Positions 49,158 to 60,962 of a stretch of 64,000 bases of DNA are shown here, piece after piece (position 1 is the first letter of the stretch; the number at the start of each line of letters is the position of its first letter). Under the pieces are notes generated by a model. The model was not told the origin of the DNA and made no database searches. It saw only the letters and a program-made list of their open reading frames with translations. The stretch is taken from assembly GCA_973895155.1 (NCBI GenBank), contig OZ316896.1, forward strand, positions 23,622,001-23,686,000, read 5' to 3'. Origin of the DNA: Marsupella aquatica. Its lineage: Eukaryota; Marchantiophyta. A program made the translations under genes and the position numbers.

Positions 49158-51087
49158 AGAGTTCCTGTTATTTCAAGGAACCAGTAAACCAAGAACTATT
49201 CCTAGGGGCCATATAAATCATGCTGATTACCCCTTATCCTAACAAAGTTAGTGCTCAACTACTTTAGTCGCTGAAACGAGGCAGGATCCTCCGCCTCTTT
49301 CTGGCAAGAGAGAGCCAGAAAGAAACCGGGTGAAGACGGCAAGGCATCACTGCTGGGGCCGCAGCAGCTCGAATGACGGCAGTTTTCCATGGCCTGTTCC
49401 ACCTCGGTCAGGTGAGACTATCGAGCGGGCTACACGCTGCTTCTATGGTCATTGCTAGAATTCGTATAGGAGATGCTACAATTTGGTTTCGTCGGCAGAT
49501 TCTGACGAAACTTACGCTTTCAGACACGTAAGGTACGATTGAGCATGGACATTGTAGTGTGCTAGTGAACAACTCCCCTCTCATGATTGAGGTTCCTGGA
49601 AACTCATTTATCATCACCTGGTCTCACTCTTAGATGCTGCACTCCAAAATTTTCAGGTGTCAAATTTTTTGTGTTCAAAGGCTTTAGTGAACCCCATAAG
49701 AGAGTGAAGTCTAATTTTTGTTAGTGTCAAATCTTTTACGCACTAATGACTTTGGTGAAGCCCACTTTGGGATGAGGGTTTGTGCAAAAAGCTAATAAAC
49801 TGATGAAGCTTGGATTGAAAACCTCAATTGCTTCAATGAAGACTGGTACCCCTGGGTTACGTTTGTTGGCACAACTAAAGTTCAGTAAACTCTGCACTAA
49901 TGTGTGTATGCACACTGTAGGTAGCATTTGGACATTTGAACATATGCACCCTCATGTCTTCACCTGTTTGTTGACACAACTAATGTTTAGTAAACTCTGC
50001 ACTAATGTGGATATGGACACTGTTAGTAGGTAGCATCTGGAAATTTGAACACATACACCCTCATGTCTTGACCTTTGCTACACTAAGGGCAGCGCAGGAC
50101 AATGGGCAACAATAAATGGTGAGACCCAATAGGCCATAAATGAATTTCCCATGAACGCTAGTCCAAAAGCTCTCATGCCATTGATAAGACACTGTGTTGG
50201 CTAAGAGCACCCAATGTAATCTGTACTTAGTCCAAATATTGAGTCGGATGGAAATTGTCCTGCATCCATCCTACAATGTAGCCATGGACATGTCAAATGG
50301 GTCTGACCCAGACTTAACACGAGAAGGGATGGTGACCATGTTGGAGATTTTAGATGTGTTAATAATTGTGGAGTCATCGGTACAAGTGATCCAACAGCAC
50401 TGGCCTGTTGGCGAATACCTCTTTAACAAGTCCTTAGCTCTAGAGATAGAGTTGCAAATATAGCCTCGCCTCGCCTCGCCTTTGCAATCATATTGACACC
50501 ATTTTGCTAGACAGCAGAGTCAAGAGACTTGACGACCCGGGTCCACCAGATCACACCATTTAGAAAAAATATTTTCTGAGGTAATGAAGGATGTTGACAT
50601 AGTAGAGTCACACAAATTTTAGGAGATATTTTCTTCACATTGCAGAGGCCCCCGAACAGCCCGTAAGCTGCTTGTCGTTGAACCTCTAGCTGCTTCCCAG
50701 AGATATTACTAGTACAAAAGTACTGGGCAGTGGTAGGCTGGTAACACGGTTCCTATCAGACGGCTGATTGTCGCGAATAAATTGCACATATTCTTAAACA
50801 CAGCTGATTGTCTTGAATAATCTGCAGATTCTATGCTCAAAGAAAAAGATATACCAGGTCAATGACCATATAATGCTTTGGTACAAAACAACTGAACAAA
50901 TCTTCTTGTCTCTGTATTTTCTATTCAACAGTATCCAAAATATCCTATTCAGTGAGGTCTCGTTCCTGAATTTCACTTAGTTCAATCAGAAATCAGAATA
51001 GTAAACCCTGCCCTGGTTCCTTGGTTCTAGAACGTTATTCATTTAATTATTTTTCCGAGCTCAGTGTGGAAGCTACTTTCTCCACCC
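49158..51087. other. Promoter side of PPTase gene and repeats
   Basis: No gene is recognised. The first few hundred bases should hold the PPTase promoter and 5'UTR. A 105-bp tandem duplication lies at 49861-50075. A short GCCTC run (four GCCTC-like units) occurs at about 50462-50480. The right end overlaps the OS-9 3'UTR. Confidence 0.4.
49861..50075. repeat. 105-bp tandem duplication
   Basis: Copies begin GTTTGTTG at 49861 and 49966. Both contain AGTAAACTCTGCACTAATGTG, GACACTGT or CACACTGTAG, GGTAGCAT.TGGA.ATTTGAA and ACCCTCATGTCTT in the same order, with scattered differences. Confidence 0.85.
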
Positions 51088-54000
51088 TTACAATCTCTGT
51101 GCAAGAAGAAACGAAGACAATATGCTTCAGACAAAAAATCCCGTCAAAAAATTTAGCCATTCCAGGTCGTTTTTCCTTCACAGGGTCTCAAAAAGTGAGG
51201 GCCATGACAGTGAATTGACCCGAGCAACAATTTACGAATTTCCTTACCTTGCATTTGATGGTATAATCCCATAACCTTAAATGTTGCCTGACTACCTTCA
51301 TAACGCTACCTGTGCATTCTTTGTCACTTGATCCCAGTCGGCTCTGAATAAATATCCTAGAAGCATTTACAGCAAGAAAAGGATATTTAAATCAACCAAA
51401 AAATTCTTCTGATCGTGACGGTTGTCACATAGTGAACTGAGATAGTACCGGTTGTTACATTAGCATGGCCTTGCGACCTACAGTGTTAACTCACCCACTG
51501 AGATAGCAGGATCTACTTCTCATTTACTTCCCAGGGTCTAATATTACACCTAAATTGGAAAGATCTGACTATTTCCTAGATTGAAACAATTTGCCCTTTC
51601 TTCAACGAGATCTGCAGATCAAAGCCAATCCAATTACTGTACAACCTCCGTCCTCGTGGAATTCAGGCAACTTCATTGCAGTGAATGAGGACCCAAGGTG
51701 GCTGCTCCTCTTGAAACAGCCTGCACAATCCCCAGATCTTCAAAAGTTGAGCATATGAAAGTTGTGAAAATGCTAGAGTTCCTCAACCTACTTTCCATGT
51801 TCTCTAACATGTCCTGAAGTACCTCATGACGTTTAAGGCAAAAGTAAATTAATCATGAAGATGACGTGTATACTACTATATCTATTCCGACATCTGACAA
51901 CTGGTTTGAGGAGCCACAGAAATATAATTCTTCATCTACGAAAAGGCACAAGACTTATTGGGACTTACGAGTGCTTGCACAGTGCTGGCACGTGAACGAC
52001 AACGGTGTATTTACAGCTGGGAGCTTCCTTTATGGAACGTATCAGCAGCTGCCCACTATCTGAACAAACATACCTCACCTGCACAGTACGGATCAGTCCC
52101 ATCCTCTCATCAGACTTAGACTTACAGACGTGACTCTTCCAGTACGCGACGACCTGGTTTCCGGTTGCTGCACCTCCTCATGTAGTCTGGCCAGGTTACG
52201 GCTCAAGGGTTTAACACCATACTTATTACAGAATAAAACGACTGAAATCAACACTTTCGGGAAACCTGGTAGATATGGGCATAATTTTTGCGATGATATT
52301 TGCGTGGATACCTCAGTTTCCCTTGGTTCACCAGTGAGGTCACATTTTGTGCCATTTGTATAAAGATGAGCATGGTACCTGCAAGAGCATTAGAAAGAAC
52401 ATATCAGGGACCAATACAGTACCGTCACAGGAGAGCACAAATTTGAAGCAACTCTCCCCTACAAGAAGCTTTAGCATCAGAAACTTCCATATGCCATGCT
52501 CGCTCATATCACCTGAAATGTACATGCAACTCTTAATTTAGTTCCCATTATAATCCCCAAAAGGTTATCGGATTCCCACCTCTGTGCTGCCGTTTGAGAA
52601 CGAAGATCTTTCTGTAGAAACGATTCTTCCGAACTTCTGTGCAATTCTTCAGTAGCCTCTTTATCGTATTGCCCCAGAATAAACTCCTGGGTTATTTGGC
52701 CCTTCATTTAAGAGCAGAAAAGAGTGGTCACCAAAAGAGCTTTCATGCAACTAATTCCAAGCTTGGCAATTATCAACATAACCTTTTGAAAAAAGAAGTT
52801 CAAAGAGATCACGTCGACAGTTAACCAGTGGTCTCCCATATATTCATGGAAAAATATCTTTCCTCTATATCTACCTTTTTGTTGCCATTGCTGGTATCAG
52901 CATGAAACTGACGAACATCACCTTTAAAGCACAGAACGTAACTCCACCATCCTTCATCCTGCATCAAACATCACATTGCATAAACCTAACAACTCTAAGG
53001 GAGATCTGCTTCCAATCGTTTCACCTATCTTTGTCAATTCACCTCTTGTTAACCACGAGAAACGATTCAAGTCTGTTTACACATTCACATATGCAGCAAG
53101 GACTTCAGTAACACGGTAACTTCTATTTACCCTGCGATAGCAGTAATTGTTCAATTCCACTAACAATTCTTCCGGTGATTTTTTTGTGCTCCGCTCGTCC
53201 ATAACTAGGCCATTGCTACTGCCATTCTGCACATCTCCTGTCTTTCCCTTGTGAGGCACCCGAGGGTTGGAGAGGGCGCAGACATATCTTTTCCCGTCTC
53301 TGTCTGTCATTGGAATCTTTTCTTGCTCATCGGTCTGCGCAATATCAATGCTTTCAATGACAGCAACTTCTTGAAACCGTCATATTGGCAACAACAACCC
53401 GTTTCGCCTAACTTAATAACAGCTAAAGGAATAGACTTTAAATATTTTTCTCTGCTACAAAAGCGGCACTTTGAGCTCGATGAAGAGGAGTCTAATTCAC
53501 CTGCCTGGTCTTGACCGACATAACCTAGTTCCTGCAAAACATTGAAACGACAAATGAGACCGCCCAAGCAATGAACAGTGATGTGATTGCTCACCGTTGG
53601 AAAAGGGGAATCGAGCTGATGAAACTCAATCTTGTACTTTGGATCTTCAAAGCTTTGGACAAAGGGCATATCTCCACCTGTCCAAAAGACAAAGCCATCA
53701 TCAAAACAACCCATTCAGAACCACATCGACGTATAACATTACATTCTCAGATGCCCTTGGACCAAAATGCATAACAAGGATTGACAACGATCTTACGGAT
53801 TACCGCATCAAGGTCAGTACCAACATCTTGTGCCCCCGATGTACAATGGACTTAATTAGGGCAACATAAAGAGCCCGGCAAAGCTACCTCCTCAGAGAGA
53901 TGAGAAACTGATGCTCTAATGTATTCAATGAGTAGCAACACTAAAACCGTCGAACATAGAAGTCTGGGGCCAGCTGGCAATATGCAGGGGCCCTCGTCAT

Positions 54001-54806
54001 GTAGCAGGTAACAGCAGAGAGCATACGTAGTGGAAGTATTTTAACAGAGCATTGCTAGTTTGGATACATTTCTTAGCTTTAAATGCAAAGGAAAATGGGA
54101 TTATGCTCGAGTTTTGACCAGAATGTGGGCATGTATGTAATAGAGACAAACAAGAGAAAATGATTGTGTCGGCCCACATCTCGCAAAAATTCTCCCACAG
54201 GAAGTAGCCGACCATAGCAATCAAAGAAAATAATTTTAGCCAATCTTTTCAACTTCGTAATCCTTACTTGGCATTCTAAGCATCAAACCCTAGACCTCCA
54301 ACCGCTTTGCCAGTTGGGTGAGAAGAGAACCCACGAATTAGCATGCTGTCTTCCAGATCCTACAATTTCCAATGGTGTACCGTTCTTGAATCTTTCTGAC
54401 CAAATTGTGGATCAGACAGGTGTACTTCCTTTTAAGGTAGAGCTCTCAGGTTTAAGAGCGGTGGTTAAAATAATGTCGCGCAATTGTCAGGAGCAACGAG
54501 GACCGGGTCTTGTCCTTTGTGGCATTTTGCACTATACTGTGAATTATGAGGCTCACAGATCGGATCGATCATGCCCGACATCAGCGAAAAATAAATCCTC
54601 GCTTAGAAAATGTCCTGGCCCAGTGCGCAGGTTCTCCACTCGACCTCAATTGAATGGAAATATCAAATTGAATGGATGATGCCCAAGGAGAGGGGACGGT
54701 ACACAAAGAAGTGGTGGAGTGACGCACTAGTTAAGATGCCCTCAGCCCTGGAAACGGCGAGACAACAGCACCCCAGCAAAACCAACAGCAACGGCCATGG
54801 CTCCAT
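51088..54806 (-). CDS. OS9: OS-9 homologue, ER quality-control lectin (MRH domain)
   Basis: Nine exons in phase: 54806-54728, 53677-53595, 53334-53131, 52958-52875, 52701-52580, 52378-52312, 52078-51969, 51356-51248 and 51096-51088, giving 288 residues, the normal plant length. OS-9 binds trimmed N-glycans on misfolded glycoproteins in the ER lumen and hands them to the SEL1-HRD1 ubiquitin ligase for degradation. The N-terminus MEPWPLLLVLLGCCCLAVSR is a clear signal peptide. Family segments are DPKYKIEFHQLDSPF, PMTDRDGKRYVC, DEGWWSYVLCFKGDVRQFH (mannose-6-phosphate-receptor-homology core), KDLRSQTAAQRYHAHLYTNG, KCDLTGEPRETE, VRYVCSD and CKYTVVVHVPALCKHS. The first donor (ACTA|GTGCGT) is weak but fits the phase. 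The last coding exon appears to be only nine bases (Arg-Leu-stop). No KDEL-type tail. Confidence 0.92.
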
Positions 54807-55412
54807 CACATCAGTAGGTGCTTGTCTCAAGATTCAAACCAGTCGCGTCTTGGCTGGAGGCGACCTCGAAACTCGTACATACAATTCGTGCGAATCCCCT
54901 CACCAACGAAACATGTTCCTGAACACACCAATTAAGACATATTCCTTTCGCCAGTATGAGAAAACTCGCTCGTGAAATCTGAACATTCCGGCAGAGATGT
55001 GACAAGCTACTACCTGAGTGAATATGCTTTCACTAGAAACGAAGTGATCTTTGTATAGAGCTACTTTTCGAGACGAAAACAGAGGAGATCTCAAGCTTCG
55101 GTTGAATTGCAAAGAATGTTGTTGGCGGACACTGAAGTGAAACAATTGATGAAATGCATCACTGAACGAATGAAACAACTTTTACAAACCCACATTTGAT
55201 ACCCGCAATTGAATCTTGGGAGACCTCTCAATGAAGGGGCCTGACTATCTCACCAGGAGAGGAGAGGAGAGGAGAGAGAGTAAATGGTTGAAGGTTGAAC
55301 CCTGTAACACGAGTCCTCACGGAGAGAACCCCCTCGTGAATACAGAGTACTGTACCGTGATCGTCGGCAGAGCAACGTGAGATTCAATGAGCCCTCGCCT
55401 TGCCCTGCCGCA

Positions 55413-55540
55413 AATCACACATCACAAGTGTGTTAATATAGGTGTGAAACTCATTGATTTAAAGAAAATACCCTTAATCACACATCACAAGTGTGTTAAT
55501 GTTAATACAGGTGTGCACTCATTGATGTAAAGAAAATAAA
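55413..55540. repeat. 63-bp tandem duplication
   Basis: Copies start AATCACACATCACAAGTGTG at 55413 and 55476. The second has a small extra GTTAAT. Both end in TCATTGAT.TAAAGAAAATA. It is non-coding. Confidence 0.85.
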
Positions 55541-55740
55541 GAGATTTATTATGGTAGAGAGTGATGTGGTAAATGGCATATGTTATATTTTAATGTGCAA
55601 TTACCAGGACCTTGTCTTGTCCAGCTTATAATAATATACAGCGAGTGACAAATCCATAGTGTCCTGATCCCTTGATCATGCTACCTCTGTCAGAGTGCTA
55701 GCAGGCCCCTTAAATTTCATGAAATCTGCTCAAAGAGGCA

Positions 55741-55920
55741 TGGTGTGATAGGTGACTGCGTGCTAGCTCACTTGAGTTGAGACTCATAAGTCTAGTGTTC
55801 AAATATTGTGATTAATTATTCCTTTCTTTGGGGTTTCACGGATTTTCCTTTCACTTGAGTTGAGACTCATAAGTCTAGTGTTCAAATATTGTGATTCACG
55901 GATTTTCCTTTAAAAAACTT
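55741..55920 (+). repeat. tRNA-like/SINE-like repeat, copy 2 with internal tandem duplication
   Basis: The block CACTTGAGTTGAGACTCATA at 55769 continues through AGTCTAGTGTTCAAATATTG and recurs at 55852, a period of 83 bp with a short deletion in the second copy. It resembles the 39.78-39.89 kb repeat, sharing AGACTCATA.GTCTAG, TTCAAAT and a GGGGTTTCAC-type tail. The CTCATAAGTCT followed by GTTCAAAT is like a degenerate tRNA anticodon and T arm. A SINE origin is possible but not shown. Confidence 0.4.
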
Positions 55921-57354
55921 GTAGATAAAATATTGAAATTCTCATGAAAGGTTGGCATAGTGAACAAGGTGGTGATCTACTTCTGGGTTCTTGATTTCTA
56001 ACCTTGATGCGAAAGAGTCCATGAGTTCCAGGGTCGAGCTATTGAAGGGGGTATAATCAACATTATACAAAAACTGAACGACTAGTAACTGTCCTGTAAC
56101 GAGTCTCAGGTTACTAGTCAGTAACCCTCCAAACAGATGTGGAATGTAAGGAAAACCTCATATGCAACACGGCAACTGGGAAGTTTTTCTGAGCTGTCTA
56201 GGAACAAGGGTTCGGGCCAGAACCCATACCTCCATTATAGTATGTAATTACTGTCCAGAAAAAATTATTTTTGTGCAACAAATTATGGGAATAGCCAGTA
56301 CATCCTAAAATGGTTACACCCCAGTAACCTGGACAAAATTCACCAAATATCTTGTTTGTTTGGTACCCTGGTTGGTCATCAGTTGTGACAGTTCATTCTA
56401 GACCATAGGCTCCCTAGTGTAGCATTTTACTTAGCTTTGGATCACAAATTAGTACTTTGATATTAGAGCTCTAGAAACTAAGGCCGGGTGGGAGAATCAC
56501 AATGATGACTACCGGCAGTGGTACTGATGCTGGCAGCTGTGCAAGGACCTCCCCCGGGAATGCTATCTGTGTGTGGAGCTGTTATTTGGGAGTTGAGCAA
56601 AGGTACGCAAACTTTAACTGAATGTAAGAATGGATGAACGACAAAGTAGGGGCCGGGCCTGCATTGAATATCAGTCTTAGCAGGTTGGCAAGAATGGAAT
56701 GAAGTGCCAAACCTAGGTCCTAAGTCTACTCTAAAGTCAATGGGCAAACAAGTTCACCCGATGAAAATGGAAGTAATGATGTTTTATCTAAGCGTCTAGC
56801 TCATCAGTGTTATATACAGATTAAAAAGTGCTCTTGTTGGAGAGAGACACCACCTAGGTTTCGGCACCTGGCCTTGTTGATGCCCACCTACTAGCTTAGT
56901 GCCCAGGACTTATTTAGTGCTGGGACACCCCTGCTGCGTCATTCATCCACCCATTCAACAAATCTGTTGAATATTCATTTTTGATTCTCTTGAACGCATT
57001 GAATATGCATAAAAAGTCCTCAACACCTTATGAAACCACAAAGATTTCCCTAAAAACAGTACCACTTGCTGAATTCTTCACGTCCGTGATTACGACGGCC
57101 GAAGTGAGGCACAGTGAAGTTTCTTGACTTGAGAGAAATTCAGCATTCCCGCCATCGACACTATGTCTGGAACTGCAATGAGACCGAAGACTATGAACAT
57201 ATGTAGTTTACGCGTCTGCAGTCCTACACAAGAGATACTGTAAAGTGTCTGCCATGCGGACACTCCTGGGCCCCCCCGATCTGTATGCTGGCTATTTGAA
57301 TGGAATTCTTTTGGTTTTTTCGAGGCAAAAAAAGAGATCCTGTAAAGTGTCTGC

Positions 57355-57600
57355 CATGCGGCCCCTCTTCCACTCCCGGGATCTGCTCTGACTAAATCAA
57401 GTTACGATATAGTTTCTTCTATTGAGCATTTAGCAATTCTGGAGTTGCTGCCCAGGTGAATCTCCAAGGTAGAGATCCATGCGGCCCCTCTTCCACTCAC
57501 GGGATCTGCTCTGACAGAATCAAGTTACGATATAGTTTCTTCTATTGAGCATTTAGCAATTCTGGAGTTGCTGCCCAGGTGAATCTCCAAGGTAGAGATC
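57355..57600. repeat. 123-bp recent tandem duplication
   Basis: Copies begin CATGCGGCCCCTCTTCCACT at 57355 and 57478 and differ at only a few positions (for example CCCGGG versus CACGGG). It is by far the most similar repeat pair in the window, so it is young. It overlaps the 3' end of a protein-like minus-strand frame. Confidence 0.92.
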
Positions 57601-58117
57601 CAGCCTCCAAGGCTTCCCACATCCAATTGCACTTTGCAGGAAAACATTGCCCTGCCAATCCTTACCCTCAAATATCTCATTCCTTGCCGCAGAATTCGCG
57701 GTCTCTTCATATATCTGCCAATCAGATGTGCCACAGCATACGTTTCATACACCAACGTGCGATTTCAGGACATGCTCTTAGAACCGAGTGACTTGAGGCT
57801 AGGATCACTGTGGATATGACAATTGCGTGTGTTCGCCGTAGGGCAACAAACGAAATTCACTCTTCAGGATAGACAGCGGTGGTCCTCTGCAGAAGTATTT
57901 TTGAAACAGACCTCGAGGAGAACCTGACTTACGAAAGGGGGGCTCGCTCGAGAAACACTCTACCGGAAATATCCTTTCCGCCTTCGAACCCCCCAAGTTT
58001 TCCAGCTCCAAGGATGTCCCAGGTCAACACTTCACTCATTGACTTGACATCGACAGCAATTCCAGCTCGCAAGAGATTGTCCTCGTCAATCATCCGAAGA
58101 CTCCAATAAATGGCCAC
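57525..58117 (-). other. Protein-like open frames of unknown identity downstream of COM1
   Basis: Two minus-strand frames look more protein-like than their surroundings. At 58117-57929 one reads MIDEDNLLRAGIAVDVKSMS and EVLTWDILGAGKLGGFEGG. At 57755-57525 the other reads YETYAVAHLIGRYMKRPR and CKVQLDVGSLGGWISTLEIH. I do not recognise either. They could be exons of an undetected minus-strand gene lying after COM1, fragments of a transposon, or chance. A further minus frame at 58584-58090 has no clear features. No consistent splice chain linking them was found. Confidence 0.3.
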
Positions 58118-58710
58118 ATGCCTGCTTCTCTCCTCGTGCCGCGCTCTAGGTATGGTCGGCGGAGTCTACATCCACCAAGTGCATCCAACCTTGAACAGCG
58201 CAACTTCACGTCCATCCCCCCTGACTTGGGAACTATAAAGCTAGAGAGGCCACACTTGAAAGAAAGGCGTACTCTCCTGCCGCTCATTTGTGCCGCTCGT
58301 GAGACTTGATCTATACCCTCTACGTCCACCCGATGCAACCAACTTTGGAGAATGCAACAACATTTAGTGAATGAAAACTGAAGGACCTCTAGAAGTCGCA
58401 CTTCACCAACAGAGGACCCCTCTGTGACTGCCATAATCCCGTTGAAGGTGCCAACAAGAATCGCCAGCATGATTGTACTTGGTCGTTCAAGGACAGATGG
58501 CTGAGAGGTTTGGTCTTGGTCCATTAGGTGGCGATTTTTCAATTCCCCCACGAAGGAGGCGGTACAAAGGATCTTCAAGGACATCAGACGATCTCTTGGC
58601 GAAGTTCGCAGCTCCGTGCCTCTGCAGGGGGTTGCGAGGGTTCAATGGGGATCGCTCCTTTTGAAGCTACGGCAGCCCTTTCCTTTGGTTACTTACAAGC
58701 TTGAGAAGTC

Positions 58711-60962
58711 TTACCCGGCATGATCAGGCGAGTTCACAGAATCGTCGAAGCCGATGTTCCAAAACCCGTCTGGAGTTGGAGGAGGAAGGTACTTGAAACG
58801 ATGTCGGGAGACAGCATCTTGATGCTCACATTTGGAAGCCAGCATTCCAGTCACATCCCCGGTTGCTACAGCATCATAAAACCTCTTGCAAGTTTTGCAA
58901 TCAATCCCCTGCAGCGCTTCCCTGTCGCGTTTCTTCCGAACCGGTTCATTGAACTTGAAAGGAGGGGCCTTTGATACAGAAGCTTTAGATTCCTTCCTGT
59001 CGGAAAAACCAGCGTTGCTTGCTTCAACCATCAATAGAGAGGTTGCGGAAGGATCTTTTTGTCGCTGAGCTCCTTTGCCTCCCTCTCTAGCTTCTATACT
59101 TCCGCAGTTCAGTTTGTTTGTAACCGGACCCCGACTACCATGTGGAACAGCGAGAATTTGGGCGGTCCGAGCTTCTTCAAGCTGAGCCAGAACTCTCTCA
59201 CGGGGTGTATCAAGAAAACTATCATGCGGATCTATATCAGAGGGTTCGGCCCGATATCTCGTTTTCCTCCACGATTGTTCTTTGGGTCCCTTCCCTTGCT
59301 TGTTTTCCACCTTTGCCCTAGAAGGTGGTCTGAAATTCGGAAGATTAGGTGAAATTGAAACCAGAGGTCCAGCTTTTCCCACAACGGCTGTGTCCTCCTG
59401 CACCTTCTTCTGCCCTACGACTCGACGCGGAATAAAGTCACTTGCCCTGCCAGATGGAAGCTGCAAGGGTTCATCACAAGGTTCTGCCTCGGTTTCACTT
59501 GCGATGGAAACGACAGGATACTCCTGAACGATGCCAGCTGAGCTAGGGTTCACTTGGACAACATCCATGACAGTCTCATCAGAATCAACAAACCGAGCAG
59601 GAGGGCAAGCCCTGGATTCTGCATCACACTTTGATTTCGGTTTTTGAGTGCAAATTATATTTTGGGCATGAATTTCTCGCGAATCCTTCGCTGGTTCACC
59701 TTGACCTCTAGCCTCTGCTGAAGGAGGGCTTTCCAAAGAAACTACGAATGCTTCCCCACAGGGCGCCCTGTCAGCCTCCATTTCGAGTGGTGATCTCTCT
59801 CGCGATTGTTCCTTCATTTCCAGATCGGATACAGGGCAATCCACACCTTGGTCAACATCTGCAAGGGAAACGAGACCCTGCACAAATTAGCTACAATGGC
59901 AAGGAATCCTGCAAGCTGAGTACAAGAAGAATATAGCATGTAGATCTCCAAAAGTTCTTCATAAAACATTGACCTGCAGCTTCCATTGGGCAGGCAGAGG
60001 AGCGCCTCTGCCTCCAACCCTCGTGGAAGGCCAAACTCTACTTCTACCTTATTTCCACATCATACCATCCGTTGTCTCCAGGACCGCACTAAACTTTTGC
60101 TTCAACCCCTCTACCCTCAAGTCCAACACACAGACCTCATATTCTCCCTCGTCTCACATTCCGAATCAAAATATTGGTGCATCGTAGTTGAGCATCACAA
60201 AATGTGAATTCGGCAAGGGCGACTGTCTTAAATGCGAACTGTAAACTATCCCATTATTAAATATATTCAAAAATCTCCTCGTCTAAAAAGCATCAGATAA
60301 AGAACAGCAATGGGCAAGAGCATCGTACTCTGATTGGCGTCTTCACAAATTGGCCGACCTTGGAGACTGAAGGCACATGGTACGGGAGGACTCTCTTTCA
60401 AATTCTGTGATTGTTCGGAACTAACCGGGTCCACGTTTTTCCCAGCCGTCAAGGAGCTGGGGCTTTCAACCTTTAAGAGTTTCTTTTGACTCTTCAGGGA
60501 TAACCGGCTTTGAAGAACTTCAGACTTTCCCTGAGATCGCGTCAATTCGACCTTCTGCTTCTCTGCCTTGCGAAATAGCTCGTGGGGGGTCGAAGGTAGC
60601 TGCTTCTCTACATTCAGATTCTGTTCCAACAGGCTTTGCAGCTTCTTTTGCAGAATTTGGTTGTCAGTCTCCAATCTCGTTCCTTTCTTCAAAAGTTGCT
60701 CCAACTCCATCCGCAATGAAAGGTTCCCGGCGCGGAGACGAGTTCTTTCATCATGCTCTTTATTGCTAACATCGACAAACTTTTCGAGTTCTGTAATTTT
60801 GCGTCGGGAATTCTCTATTTCACTACAAATGGCCGGCCAGAGTTCCTCGCAGAATGTAGCCTGCAACTGATCGATGAAATCTTTCGCGTCCATAATGGTG
60901 GCAACGAACAGAGTGCCGAGGTCCCAGAGGGAGCTACTCGTATCTTTAAAAGAGGAAGCCAT
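58711..60962 (-). CDS. COM1: COM1/CtIP/Sae2 homologue, DNA end-resection factor
   Basis: Two exons, 60962-60329 and 59858-58711, join in phase (CAGA|GTACGA ... CCCTTGCAG|ATG) to give 593 residues, close to other plant COM1/GR1 proteins. The protein works with the MRE11-RAD50-NBS1 nuclease to start resection of double-strand breaks and is needed to remove SPO11 in meiosis. The N-terminus LGTLFVATIMDAKDFIDQLQ, followed by a long coiled coil (to about residue 130), is the tetramerisation region. The middle is long and disordered. The C-terminus has the CxxC pair DCKTCKRFYDAV, then CEHQDAVSRHRFKY and PTPDGFWNIGFD, the Sae2/CtIP signature with the RHR motif. The start at MASSFKDTSSS was chosen because homologues have residues before the ATIMDAKD block; ATG 60893 is the next option. 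The stop TAA lies in GGGTAAG, which also resembles a donor. Confidence 0.93.

Larger units (their letters stand above)
54807..58710. other. OS-9 promoter side and repeat-rich interval
   Basis: No complete gene is recognised. The OS-9 promoter should lie at the left end. A (GGAGA)n run at about 55257-55280 and several tandem duplications follow (listed separately). From 57.5 to 58.6 kb there are protein-like open frames of unknown identity on the minus strand, described separately. Confidence 0.45.

Noticed and set aside
52130-52200. An extra OS-9 exon encoding ARLHEEVQQPETRSS
   Set aside because: The flanking exons 52378-52312 and 52078-51969 already join in phase and complete the MRH domain; inserting this piece is unnecessary.
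60893-60893. COM1 start at the ATG of MDAKDFIDQ
   Set aside because: Residues just upstream (LGTLFVATI) look like the family's conserved N-terminus, so the in-frame ATG at 60962 is preferred.
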